Positions 24,601 to 35,466 of a stretch of 64,000 nt of DNA are shown here, one piece after another. Both the position numbers and the translations under genes were made by a program. The stretch covers positions 16,504,329 to 16,568,328 of the forward strand of contig OZ038386.1 of assembly GCA_964036045.1 (NCBI GenBank). The letters are read 5' to 3'. Under the pieces are notes generated by a model. It ran no database searches and had not been told where the DNA came from. It saw only the letters and a list, made by a program, of their open reading frames with translations. Every line of letters begins with the position of its first letter. Positions within the stretch are counted from its first letter, which is position 1. The DNA is from Eutreptiella sp. 'Long Island Sound 2002' (taxonomy: Eukaryota; Euglenozoa; Euglenophyceae; Eutreptiales; Eutreptiaceae).

Positions 24601-27600
24601 CCTCATAAAGTCTGTTACCAACGTGGTCGAGCTTCGCCCACAAGATCCAGCATGGATTGGATGTGCAGTAGCAGCACCAAACCACATGGGGCAGCAGTTC
24701 AGCACCACGTAGCCTTCTGCGATGCTTGGACAGCCTGTTGGGAGATGGTGCGAATAGTAGGGACCCCAGCAGCCTCACATAGCGGCTGTTCAGCAAAATG
24801 CCTGCATGGGCGACACACCTCCCCATCCCCCCCCCTTGTAATATCTGCGGGAGATACCCCGCCAGCCAAAGGAGGAGAAATCGTTGCCATGTCCATCAAG
24901 CTAGAGAACGCAACCGCACAGTAATGGAACCTAAAGTAGTACCGCTTGTCGCACAGGCACAACGGAGCAACTGGCATACCAGTTTCAGTGGGAAAACTTT
25001 CATCAGATTTTCCAGGAAGAAACCCGCTTGTCCACTGAAAAAAAGGCCATCAGCCGGTCTCAGCTACAGGACATGCAGTCCCCACAACTCACTGAGTTAC
25101 TCCCAGGTGAGGAAAATGATATCATACGCGTGTTGCATTGTCATGAATGAAAACACCTGTCCACTCTGGGAACGGAATTTCTTGGTGAGGCAAAGATCAA
25201 TAGATGTGACATGTTAATACTATTGGAGGATGGCCTGCCGTTGTTTCCAGCGGTGGGCCCTTGCATTGAAAAGCATACACCCTGGCACATTGATGAAAAC
25301 TACAAATTTAGCAGACCTCTCAGCACTATGGGAGGCCCCCCTCTGCCAGCGGTGGTTGCCCTATCATCAGAATCAGGCAGAAACAATTGGCAGGAAAAAA
25401 ATGATGGCTGAGGGGTCAGGAGCCATTCAAGTTGCCATGGATATACCACAGTCAGCTGACACGTGGTATGCAATAGTGGCAGAAGATAAGGCCATCCCAA
25501 GACTGTTGCAAGGACTGGGACGTACAGGAGCAAGGTGTGTATCTAACCCACACAAGGAGATAAGTGGAGCACGTGGAGCACGTATCATCTGGCATCAATT
25601 GTCAGAAAAAGATAAGGGACATTTGCTCAAATCCTACAAGAGCTGTCCCTACTTTTCCATTATGCGCGAGGAGGAATTTTTAGGAGAGGAAATGCATGAA
25701 TGCCCGCTGGTCCTGGTTCATTCTACCCAAAAGCAAGTGTCAGACAGGCTACAGGACCATTCATGTGGCATGCAGTGCATGCCTCTTTGAAACAGCACTT
25801 GCGAGAAGATGCATTTGTCTCAGTGCAACTGACCTCTAAAGCCAAGGTGCTCACTGACCTAGATGCGGCTCAAGAATGGCTCTTGCAAGCCAAATTTGAG
25901 CTGGAAGTGATGGGGTTAAAAATGAACACACTAATGAGCCCATTTCAGACTTCCTGGGTACATCGGACAGTGAGAGTAATGCCTCCACGAAATCAGCACA
26001 GTCCAGAAGTGGTAAGTCCACCCCCCTAAAGAGTTTGATCAAATGGTGTTTTATGATCTGTCCCCACGTCTTGAAGCACAGGATATCATCTCTATGTTTT
26101 CATCCAAAAACAAAAAGGTGTCGTCTGCTGCCCGCCTCTCATGGACCCCGGGGACATAAGTGTGTCAGCGTGGCAAGTGACAGGTGAGGACCTAATGTCC
26201 CTGAATGGGGCAGATGTCCGTGACCCTTCCAGGCGGCAGCCCATGTGTATCATTAGCTTCTGTCAGTACAACTCTGAGCTACAGGAGGAGCAGCAAAAGA
26301 AAATGAAAGAGCGGCGGGTAGCTCAGTCAGCTCAGGCCTCGTCAGCCAGCTCAGGCAATCCATGGAAATCCTCATATGTTTAGGTGGTAAAGGGACGCCG
26401 TGATCCATGATGATGATTTTTGATACTGAACATGCTCCTCTCTTTGGATGTCTATCTCTGATGACTCTTAATATGAATGGCTTTATGACGTGCATAAAAA
26501 AAGGGCAGTAACAAATGTAGAAGTATGCAGCCCTCACCCAGCACCTCAATGGCAAGGGGGTTGACATTGCAGCCATTCAAGAGCCACATTTCAGTATTGA
26601 ATCTTCTATTGCAAACGTACGGAAGCACCTTGCTGACTCTGGCTACTGGCTACTGTTTTCACACCAATCTCACTGGTGAGGGCAGAGGGGGTGCATCTCT
26701 GATCCGGAAGAAAGAATGGAGCCACAAGGAGGCAATTCCAGTAGGGGCCCGCATCCTTGTTGTGCGACTGATAAACTCTGAGGGTCAAGAGATTTGTGTG
26801 ACAAGTGCCCATTTTCACCATAAGGCATCACAAACAGTAGAACAGCGGAAAGCACTTTCTGCTGTGTTGGCCAGTCTGCCCTGCCCACACAAAATACCAC
26901 CGGCTGACCGTCACTCACTGATTGTCCCTGCCAGGTACTCTAGCCCTGTGTTTGAAGATAAAACACATAGTATCTTGGAGGCCCGGGAAATTGAGACTAA
27001 GGCGTTACAACAACTGAATCTGCATGATGTTTACGCGCATGTTCACCGACAGCAGCAGGATCGGGGGTTGGATCCCCTGGACGGATACACCTTTGGGTAT
27101 GGAGTGCGGGACCCCTGTGAGGGCAGCTCAAACTTTGAAACGGAGATGAGGCATATTTTCAGATGCACTGACAGGATACACATGTCTCCCACACTCTTGC
27201 CACACCTATCTGAATGTTGCACCGCGTTTATCGCCAGGGCCGACCACAAAGCGGTCCTAGCCTCGTGCATGCCACCCGCATTCGATACCACCTCATGTCG
27301 CTTTAAGCGCCCCAAGGAGATATTGCAAGATGATGATACACTAGACAGACTAGGGGAGTTGCTTCAGGAGCTCCCTGGAGGCCCTGAACAATGGTGGGAC
27401 AGAGCGAGTCATGCCCTGAGGTATGAGGCTATTTAATACAAACAATGTCATGTGTCGCCCCAGGACTTCAATATCCTGGGGCTTGTCATCACTTCCACGG
27501 TGCATCGTGTTTGCCCTCAGGGCTGGCAATTTCTAAAAAAAGCGAGGATATACTCCTTCTAGTGATGCGAGTGCTTACTCTCTGCTTGTTTCTATATATG

Positions 27601-30034
27601 AAAAGGCCTACAGTGCAGCGATAAAGCGGGCTTGGTCCTGCTTTCTAAGCTGAAAGGTCTGTTGGGAGGTGAGGAGCTGTCCCACTGCTCATAGGGGGAT
27701 AGACGTCCGCAAATCACCAAACTCATGACGGAGCTACAACAGCACCGCCACTTAGGATGGGTCAAGGACAAACTTAGGCAGCCGGATTCACACGTGGATT
27801 TGACAGCTAAAATGCACATTATGTGCCATTTTCAACATCCATTTTTTGCCCCCCAAAAAAGCAGACTTATTTTTTGCTAAACTAGACATGTGTTTCATCA
27901 TGTTGTGTCACAAACTAGTCATTTTTTTCTGTGTGGGGTACACCTATACTCCCCTACATGTCACCTTGAAAACCCGGGGTTTCATTTTTTTTGGGAGTTG
28001 CAGCTCCCAAAAATTTGAAACACACTGTTTTAGTAGGTTTAGGTACCTTTGTACTTCAACCATGTACGTAACAGCCCAACATCCTGTTGACCAGCACTAC
28101 ATTGGAATACCAGGACGTGCATGTGTGGAGCGCTCTTTGACCTGTGTGCGGCCTTGTAATAGCCACGCCCTTGTCCAAGCTACAGTAGGCATAGGGACCG
28201 TATTAATTTGGTACCTAATTTCAATTCAGTACCAAATGTAGTGCAGCCACATAAGACATGGGTTTGGTGACGAATTTGCCAGTTACATAGGGTCATGGAA
28301 GCATGTATTGTGAGTGTTTGCCCACTTGAACCCACATCGCTCTGATTTTGGGGATATTTCTGCACGGAATCCCCCTTTCGTGCATCAGCTCATCATGCAA
28401 TCTTCTCTTTGTCAACCTGGGCGTCCAGTCATTTTCACAAGTTCCACTGGTGAGCGTGTGAATGCCACAATGAAGGCACCATCGGAGAAGGGGGAGCGGT
28501 TTGCAGTGTTGGAGTACATGAAGGGTGGGCAGGTGGTCACACACCCCTGTGCCCCCCTTCCAAAAATGGAGTTCTTCATCCGATCCCCGTCCCCATGTGC
28601 AGTTGTTCCGCATGGTGTATGATCGCAACCCGAACATTTGTAGGCTTCTCATGCCTCATTGCTTGTAGGAATTTGGGTGTGAACCTGAAGTTTCATGTTT
28701 CAAACACTTTCTTGTGTTTGCATGCCTTTGGAACGTCGACGGAGGTTAAGGTGCACTCATACCATGCACTCACTCACGTGTGTGTCGGTAGTTGTATGTG
28801 TTGCGCGCAAGCCACGCCCTTGTCTAAGCTACAGTAGGTGTGGGGACCGTATTATTTTGGTACTGCGTAGCTATTACAAAGGGGGGCAAGGACCTACACC
28901 GTTCCTGGACACCATCGTGCGAGCACAACAACGATATTCTCAGGAAGTGGTCCACCTGCAGAGGTCTCACCAGTATCATGAACAAGGTGTCACCCATGGT
29001 CAATGACCCAAGGATCGCTGCTGGATCCTGTGGTGACAAACAGGGGCATTTGGCTTCACAAAAAAAAAGGCAGCATAGTACCGTTTCTATACATACCTGC
29101 ACACTCACCCAACATCTGTAGCCCAACCTTGTGGGGTGGAAGAGGAAGGGAAGGCAGGCAGGCAGGCAGGCCTAGTGGGAGGGAGGGAGGGGGTTGGGGT
29201 TGGAGTTGGAGCAAAGCACACTATACAGTGCGCAGACCGGGCCGTTGCCCAGGGACCGTTTACGTGGCTGCTACTTGGACTTTGTACTTCATGAGTCGCG
29301 GACTGGGATTTCCGCTATTTTCTGTGGTGCAATTGTGTGCTAAAACGGACTCTTGTTGGGCGCTCTTGCACCAGCCCGCCCTGTGTGTGCACACTAAATT
29401 TATTTCCTTTGGGGTTCTTGGGTCCCCTCCCATTCCACACCTTGGGTCTCCCAGTCCGCATGTTGTACATGTTATTACCACGGCCACTTAAACACCTTTG
29501 CCAAACAGCATTTGCCACCGTTGCACCACCTGTGGAGGGAGGGAGAAAGGGAGGGAGGGATTGCTGCGTGGGATGAAGGGAAAAGAAATATGTGCATCAT
29601 TGCATCTGCACCAGGGAAGTTGGTGAAGCTGTTTGTTGTCTGGGTTTACCATCTGGGTCTGGACCACCGTCATTTCTGCCAGCCGTCTGCTTTGCGCCTG
29701 TTTGACCCCCCCCCAGTCCCCCCGCCCTCCTCTTTTAGGCGGCTCTGCCGGGTCCCGGTCCATCGATTTGTACTCGGACCGGATTCTTCAGAGGGACATG
29801 GAGCCCGGGTTCTATGTGGAGCACTTTGTGAAGGACCTTGGGCTGGCCCTCAATGCTGCACAGGCCATGCAGCTGTCGCTGCCTGGCCTGGCCCTGGCCC
29901 AGCAGCTGTACCTGTCCCTCATGGCCAATGGACATGGGAAGTGCGGGACCCAGGCTCTCATCATGGCATTGGAGCAAATGAACAACACCCGCCTGCCCAC
30001 GATAACCAGCAGTGAACCTTCGGAAACCGACTGA
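18252..30034 (+). CDS. 3-hydroxyisobutyrate dehydrogenase-like NAD(P)-dependent oxidoreductase (beta-hydroxyacid dehydrogenase), five exons
   Basis: Exons 18252-18654, 19188-19322, 22844-22989, 24422-24530 and 29739-30034 join with all introns GT...AG and phases matching, giving about 362 codons. Family landmarks appear in order across the joins. These are the Rossmann dinucleotide loop GWIGTGVMG (about residues 61-69), the substrate-binding Asp-x-Pro-Val-x-Gly-Gly region (Thr where many relatives have Ser), and GMGQHCKAANQ with the catalytic Lys and following Asn. The C-terminal all-helical domain includes FYVEHFVKDLG. The family reduces or oxidises small beta-hydroxyacids such as 3-hydroxyisobutyrate, tartronate semialdehyde or succinic semialdehyde; substrate is not decided here. 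About 57 extra N-terminal residues could be a targeting peptide. The start is uncertain because CAG acceptor-like sites at about 18398 and 18406 would allow an upstream exon. Overall similarity looks bacterial-type, but the gene is fully intronised. Confidence 0.85.
19188..19322 (+). CDS. Dehydrogenase exon 2
   Basis: Acceptor TAATCAG and donor GTCGTG. It encodes the Leu-Arg-Pro-Gly-Gly to Asp-Met-Thr-Thr-Ser region (RPGGMIVDMTTSDP) and ends in LDTPVT plus one base, completed to Gly by the next exon. Confidence 0.9.
20061..20124 (+). repeat. Dispersed repeat B, copy 2
   Basis: Related to 7611-7668: the same GAAGCACCTGA start, GATTTAGCCG middle and CCAAGCAACTG end, with a 6-base difference in length. 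It lies inside intron 2 of the dehydrogenase gene. Confidence 0.55.
20309..20631 (+). repeat. Intron-2 direct repeat C, copy 1
   Basis: This 323-bp segment starts GGGTTTGCTCTCC and ends GTAACC-A-polyG. It is highly similar to 21846-22164 with a few substitutions and small indels. Near its 3' end it has a C-run followed by TTTGTATAGTAACC, loosely like the poly-C/TTGTATA terminus of the element at 6672. The 1.2 kb between the two copies carries no ORF with a known domain. Confidence 0.85.
21846..22164 (+). repeat. Intron-2 direct repeat C, copy 2
   Basis: Second copy of 20309-20631, same orientation, 319 bp, also ending in GTAACC-A-polyG. The pair could be LTR-like ends of a short non-autonomous element or a segmental duplication. 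No TG...CA ends or target duplication could be fixed. Confidence 0.85.
22844..22989 (+). CDS. Dehydrogenase exon 3
   Basis: Acceptor GTGTTCAG and donor GTTGTG. It encodes GGDRGAKAGTLTIFVGGDEA and ends with the catalytic-Lys motif GMGQHCK at a codon boundary. Confidence 0.92.
23845..23998 (+). repeat. Purine/G-rich GGA-GGC tract in intron 3
   Basis: About 150 bases dominated by GGAGGA, GGCGGC and GGTGGT triplets. It is a strongly asymmetric strand with potential for G-quadruplex or triplex structure. ORFs across it are low-complexity artefacts. Confidence 0.8.
24422..24530 (+). CDS. Dehydrogenase exon 4
   Basis: Acceptor TTCCACAG and donor GTACTG. It encodes AANQITIATTMIGMCEGML and YAHSVGLDVEQYLKAIA, the long helix linking the two domains, and ends in phase 1. 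Confidence 0.92.
25230..27436 (+). pseudogene. LINE (non-LTR retrotransposon) relic: ORF1-like part and AP-type endonuclease
   Basis: Lies in intron 4, same strand as the host gene. About 25230-26383 holds ORF1/gag-like pieces in shifting frames. About 26460-27436 holds an endonuclease/exonuclease/phosphatase-type domain: LNMNGF at the N-terminus, IAAIQEPHFS with the catalytic Glu, SAHFHH in the middle and RADHKAVLAS with the terminal Asp-His motif. Two stops and one frameshift break it. The usual Gly-Asp-x-Asn motif is not visible, so a catalytic segment is lost or diverged. No reverse transcriptase follows, so the copy is dead and truncated. Confidence 0.65.
28152..28882. mobile_element. 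MITE-like element, long copy of the family at 6672-7065
   Basis: The left end is CCTTGTAATAGCCACGCC; the right end is GCGTAGCTATTACAAAGGGGGG, again mutually inverted. Subterminal direct repeats lie at about 28166-28212 and 28814-28862. The flanking interior (about 28166-28432) is clearly related to 6691-6955. The central part of about 350 bp (28433-28785) is absent from the short copy and holds part of an open 102-codon frame (28314-28622) with no recognised domain. It lies in intron 4 of the dehydrogenase gene. Confidence 0.7.
29739..30034 (+). CDS. Dehydrogenase exon 5 (terminal)
   Basis: Acceptor CCTCTTTTAG. It encodes the C-terminal domain from GSAGSRSIDLYSDR through FYVEHFVKDLG to QALIMALEQMNN, with TGA at 30032-30034. 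Confidence 0.92.
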
Positions 30035-32460
30035 TGTGCCCCTCTGTCCTGGCTCCTGAAGCGTCCATGACAACAACAAAACGAAAACGTCTCGTCATAG
30101 TGCTATTTTGTACCATGTCGCACCCACTTTGGCCCACCATTGGTAACCAGGGCCCCAGGCCCGCACTTGAAGCGGCCAGGGGGTTACCAAGGGGGAGAGG
30201 GTGCCCACCCCAACGAGCAACCAACCGTTAGTCGCGCTCCAACTGAGTACCTCCAACTCCAACCGCAGCCAACCAGCATGTGCCACACAACCCTGTGGCC
30301 TCCCTTTCCTTCAAGTGCAGGCCTGGGTGGCCCTGGCACCATCCTGTCCAGCATCTTCCTCCTCAAATTCCCTGGCCCTCCCCTGGCTCGGATTCCCCAA
30401 CTCCAACCCCACACTCCAACCCCTACCCTGTCAAATACACAGTCTGCTGCCCCAACCACGCCACTTTTCATGTCATCAACAGGTGGTTCACTGACCTTGA
30501 CAGGGAGTACAACTGCAACTGCAACTCGCACTTCGATTCAGCTCCCACATAGACGTGAACCACTTCTTGACCCAAGGACTCCCCAGTGCTGGGACCAGCT
30601 GCCTTAAAATGGACAGCCCCATAAGTGGTCCTGTTGCCTTTGACCCCCAAGTCTAGAACAGGCCTTTAGTGTGACGTATGGAGCCTCAGATGAGTCCGGA
30701 TGGAAGTTTGGAAGAGAGATTGCTCTTCCTTAGGCAACCAACAGGGTGTTGACCCCCTGTTGCTGCCGCTGGAAACTCGCTGGAAACCCCCTCCCCCAAG
30801 CAAGCACACGCGCCTGTGTTGGTCACCACCATGCAACTCGCATCACATGTCTTTGCACGTTCACAGCATCTCCTCCCAGCTCCCATGCCCTTCTGCACCA
30901 CGCACCTGCTAAGCCCCCCCGCTTAAGCTACTCCCTTCACTTTGGGGCCTGATGGTGTCACGAAGCAGCGCTTCATGATCTCTCTGCACGGGCCGCTGCT
31001 CTGTGCTGTCGTGCCCACCAGCCAGAAGCACAGTTGCGAGACGCTGATGGACAGAAGAAGAAACGGAAATGACTGGAGGGAACGGCAGCAGTAGACGTCG
31101 CCAGAGACCCGAAAGGGTGCGAGGATGCTCTGCGAAGACTGTGAGTATCGCTGCTTTGTTTGCACGCTCCATGGTGCGCGTTTGTGAGTGATGTGCTGCG
31201 GGTGGCAGAGGATTGGGCAGGAGAGCAAAGGCGAGGGCGTTATGCTGGCCATCCAAGTGGTTTTGAAGCTCTCAACATTTTCATCATCACTGCATTTCTG
31301 GGTTTCTTCCCGATTTTTGCAGCTTTTTGACAAGGAAGCAGTATAGCAGGGCAGATATTTTGATGCTCACCGAGGTGATAAGGTGGCTGCGGTGTTCATG
31401 GGCTTGGGGTTTCTACAAGCTGTTAATCTTCCCCCCCCCCCCGCCGCCGCCCTTTGCAGGAGTGACCGACTCATTTTTTGGAACGACGAATTGTTTGTTA
31501 ACAACGTTTGTACTTCAAGGACTGTCTTTAGCAAAAAAAAGTTTCTGAATCAAAGCTCTTTCGCTGGCGGTACAGGATTTGTTCTGTGGACATGGGTCAA
31601 GTTTTCCATGTCTAACGACATTGTTGATCGTGGTGTATACTATACGTAGCGGGTTCAGAGGCACATGACCTGACAGTCCACTCGGTAAACCGAGATACGG
31701 TGGCTTTTCTTCCATTTGGCTCCGAGAGCATCTTGGCCATTTGTTGCCATAGCTTTTCAATTTCCGCTAGTAGGTTTGCATTCTCCCTCTCCGCCAGCTC
31801 CAGGGCTTCATGAATACCAATTCCAGCAGGGTTGACGATACTGGGGGTAGGTTCGCGGAGGCATGATGATGGTATGGCTGAACGTGAAGACGAACCTCCT
31901 AAACCAGACTTAGACTCCATTCATACCTTGGCACCTGAAAGGAGTGATCTCGGAATGTCCACGAGAGCTTTCACGGAGCATTCTGCTTTGGTTACTCCCT
32001 CAGTCGTAGGAAAGACGATGGGAGAGTTCAAGGGTTCTTTGAAAGAAGAAATGACGAGGGACTTGGGTGCCACCCTTCGTGAAGCTCCCGGGGAACTCAA
32101 CTAGAGACCTAGTACTGGTTTGCCGCCACTTTCTACCACAGCACGAGATATTGCGTGTGGTCTTCTAGGAAGCGCTCCTACCTTCACCTCCACTTTTGGA
32201 CACTACCCTGTCAGCAGTCCAGTCCAGCACCCCCACAAAGCCCTTTTCTGCCTCCAACGAAGGAGATTACCACTAGAAAGATATTCTGGTTTGCTTTGAA
32301 AACCCTTGCTATTTTCTTTGTATGGTTTTTGATGAAGAAAACCACAATGCTTTTCAAATTTCCAAGTTTGAGAAGAATAGGCACCAGAACACCAGGATCA
32401 AATCAGGATAATGTTCTTTCCAAATCAAAGCATGTAACAAAGAGGGGTTGCAGAGGATAG
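30035..32460. other. Noncoding stretch downstream of the dehydrogenase gene
   Basis: The first few hundred bases are probably 3' UTR; no AATAAA is seen close to the stop. A minus-strand ORF at 31612-31920 encodes a short heptad-like helix (LAERENANLLAEIEKL) without other support. Composition becomes more AT-rich from about 31.1 kb. Confidence 0.4.
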
Positions 32461-33022
32461 TGCAGGTTTAGTTGCAAAGTTTCAATGATTTATAAACAAA
32501 GCAAATGGTTGTAGTAAGTAATGGTTTAGTGTGAAAAATGTCAGCAATCTAGCCCACAGATAGTGATAAGCACTTGATGTGCACTGATTTGGAGTTGGTT
32601 AGGAATCTAGGGCAAATAGGTTGGGCCAGACACAAGATATGGTTTGGCCAGCTTGGCCCAGCAACTGAATTTAGAAACAGCTACAATATAGGACCACAAT
32701 AAATAGATGAAACTCTTGAGTATCTAGGTCCTGAGGTGGGAGACCACTAGGCTTAACCTTCAAGGCAAAAGGCATGAAGTGATTACATTATTTCGGTATT
32801 CTCCATGAAGGAAGATACCTTCGCTCCATTGAGTGGTAGGGGTGAACTTCACGGGGGGCTAGGGTTATTACCCTAGTTTGTTTGAAAAATGTACTTTATG
32901 CTTCAAAAGAATGGCGAAAATGATTAAATGTTAGTCTTTAATACTTCCCAAAGAATTAGGGGGGGGCTTGGCCTGGATCAACTCCTCCGCAAAAGACGTC
33001 GAAGTGCCTTTTTCTTACTCCA
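32461..33022 (+). repeat. Dispersed repeat D, copy 1 (related to 36603-37150)
   Basis: About 560 bp collinear with 36603-37150. Shared blocks include GGTGGGAGACCACTAGGCTT, GAGTGGTAGGGGTGAACTTC and GGGCTTGGCCTGGATCAA. Substitutions and small indels are frequent, so the copies are old. Length and placement could fit solo LTRs or non-autonomous element ends, but no terminal motif was proved. Confidence 0.75.
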
Positions 33023-33166
33023 CTATTGGAGTCTTTCATTCTAGTGGTGATGAGCTGAAGGCTCTGCACTTGATAGCCCTTCTAATTGCTGATTTGGAAC
33101 GAGCTACTTCCAAGAGTGACTTGGACTCCGCCGTGGAGTGTTCCTCTGGTAGAAAGAAGAAGGGGA

Positions 33167-33646
33167 CTAAGAAAAAATTGCTTCACGTTGACAACCCAGC
33201 TCTGAGTTTTCCAATAGTACACTTCCTGACAGCCGTTGAACAATTGCTTCTCCTTGGAGCCGAATACGACCCACAATTTTAGCTACTTGCATACAGTATT
33301 CCAACATCGGTTTGTGTCTCCATTTTCCGTGAATTGGCTCCTTGACAGCAGAAAGTAGGCCCTCGCACTCATCTATTCCAAAATGAGCCCCCAAGACTTC
33401 TCCAATCTTTTGTGCACCTTTGATTCCTAGCGCCACATCAATTGGTACACAAGCAGCCATCACTTAGGCCGGCTTACCGCGGAACGTTGCAACAAGTTGA
33501 GACTTTTTCTTGTGAATAGCCATCGCATTTGTCTCGTACCATGCTGGTGCTCGGAAAGCCCACACCTTGTACTCTGCGAATATTAATGTTTCATGCTTTC
33601 TATCACGGCCAAATGTGGGACACTCCAACGACTTCGTGCCGTCCAA
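33167..33646 (-). pseudogene. Possible gag-like retroelement relic
   Basis: The minus-strand frame of about 160 codons is interrupted by one in-frame TAA near 33468. It starts near KLDGTKSLE, continues through AEYKVWAFRAPAWYETN and ends LLENSELGCQREAIFS. The layout (Lys-Leu-Asp-Gly, then Trp-containing helices) is reminiscent of LTR-retrotransposon capsid proteins, but no zinc knuckle or protease follows. A plus-strand ORF (32968-33282) overlaps it, so coding status is uncertain. Confidence 0.3.
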
Positions 33647-33928
33647 TTTGGACAGAATCGATCGATGGCCTTCGCGAAGACCAGCAAAGGATGAAAACAG
33701 ATTTGGAACATGAGCTCATTAGAGCTTTTCATATAGTGTATTCGTCAATTCTCGCCTTTGTGCTTCCATTGCCTCGTTCATGGCTTTCTCTCTCTCATCC
33801 TACTTTTGATCAAAATCATTCTTCATATTTGCCAGTAACTAATACTACAGTTCAAGTTGATGATGTAGGTTTTGCACTGATGTATTAAAATCAAGTTCAA
33901 AAACACTTTGTATGTGTTTTGCACCATG

Positions 33929-34045
33929 TAGGGATGCAGATTCGCAACGAATTCAATTTGAATTCGCCGAATTCGCTGCGAATTTGCCGTGTAAATAGCA
34001 GTAATGCGAATTCCGGGCGAAATCGGCCTGCGAATTCGCGGGCGA
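33929..34045. mobile_element. Possible hAT-type terminus with GAATTCG-rich subterminal repeats
   Basis: TAGGGATGCAGATTCG at 33929 resembles the TAGGGATGCA-type terminal repeats of some hAT elements. It is followed within 110 bp by about six GAATTC or GCGAATT motifs in both orientations (they are palindromic). No matching opposite end was found nearby, so this is a single end or a chance resemblance. Confidence 0.3.
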
Positions 34046-34800
34046 CGCCAAAATGATCACGCATGCGCCGTCTTTTGTGCACGTGAGAAGCTAACTTTGA
34101 ATTGTGCCATGTGCAATTGACTGTTTGGCCTACTACAATGAAATTTATGATGATTTTGCTTGGATTGATCTACTCATTTTCTTGCACGGTGCCTGCATAC
34201 CCATTGTCGAAAAAAAATTGTTTTTGAGTTTCCAACACACCGCTCTGTCCGCCTACCTCCATTGAACACGACGCAGCCCTCCGTTTTTTCCAGAACCCCA
34301 TCAGTTCGGAAGAAAACGCGTCGCGAACTTTTAACTTTCGAGTTTTTTTAGGGGGGGGCCTTTCGACGGTCAAAACGGGTTCCTTCTTGCCTATCCTTTA
34401 TTTTGGTACCCTCCTTACCCTTTTTGGCTCCGTGCACGCAGACAAATCCTTGTCACCAGGTTCGAAAAAGTCCAGATTCGACTGTCGTGAAATCATGCAG
34501 TGCCATAGTGACTGGCAGCGGAATGATAGTAAGAAAAAGTGCTTTTCCAACGCTTTAGGGTATACTTTAGTTGTATTAGAGGTGCTCTAAGCACTCATGC
34601 ATTTTTATTTTAGTATTGGCCTAACCAAAATGGGTGATAACACATTTTGACCTATGGAACCAAACACTAAATCAGAATGTTGTGTGGACCCCTTAATCCC
34701 CAAGCTATATGCACTGAAACATCTTTTGGTGGGTGACTGAGGCACTGATATACTGAAGGCAGAGCCTATGAATTTATCTATGCTTTCTCATGAATTCTTA
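34046..34800. other. AT-rich noncoding stretch
   Basis: Nothing recognised; ORFs are short and lack motifs. Confidence 0.4.
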
Positions 34801-34814
34801 GCTATCCTAGTGGT

Positions 34815-34880
34815 ATGCACCCTAGGGGGCTGGGGCACCTCTTTTTGAGAGGTCCTGGGTTCAATACCCAGTCAGCCTAG
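34815..34880 (+). repeat. tRNA-like segment (SINE head candidate)
   Basis: A perfect T-arm, CTGGG-TTCAATA-CCCAG, follows a 5-bp hairpin ACCTC-TTTTTGA-GAGGT that looks like an anticodon arm. The variable region is only one base and no acceptor stem can be formed, so this is a tRNA-derived repeat rather than a working tRNA. Confidence 0.45.
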
Positions 34881-35305
34881 CTAAGTAGGAATATCCCATG
34901 TGACATGGCAGTGACCTCAGCGCCACAAGCCATGCCACCTCAGCACCTATGGGACCCAAAAACAAAGAGTGCACATCTCAAGATGGCACTATGGAAGAGA
35001 GTGAGCCCTTGGGGCAGTTTTTCTATCCGTTTTTCTCAAACATGTAAAATATTTCATCCTGAGTTGCAATGTATGTTAATTGCTGTGGTGTATTGTTGAT
35101 AGTTGTCTTTATCTAACTCTTTGTGACTGCAGCCCTTCATGCTTTGATCCTGTTTATCTTCTACTTGCTTATCTCTGGCTTGGGTTATCCTGGATTGGTT
35201 GTATTTCAACAATAAAACATTTTCCTCATCAAAAACAAGCAGCAGGAACCCTACACCAGCAGCAAGCAGTAGGAGAGGCACAACAAAAACACAGTGCTGA
35301 AAACA

Positions 35306-35313
35306 CTATAAAA
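35306..35313 (+). promoter_or_regulatory. TATA-like box upstream of the 35467 ORF
   Basis: CTATAAAA about 160 bases upstream of ATG 35467. Spacing suits a transcript with a 5' UTR of roughly 130 bases; weak evidence on its own. Confidence 0.35.
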
Positions 35314-35466
35314 CTTTCTGGTAGCAAGAGGGAGACAGTCTCTGCGTACGGGCAGCAACCCCGTGCCGTACATCCAGTGCGCCGAGAACTGTCATAAGCA
35401 AGAAGGGCGAATATACACACAAAGAAGGAGGACACCGACGTGAGGACGGCGCCTGAGGCACCAGCA

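Noticed and set aside
28314-28622. Independent small gene in intron 4
   Set aside because: Half of it lies in the MITE-like element's shared repeat sequence, so it is treated as part of that element.
34815-34880. Functional tRNA (anticodon loop would read TTT, Lys)
   Set aside because: The variable loop is one base, the D arm is poor and no acceptor stem pairs, so a tRNA-derived repeat is more likely.
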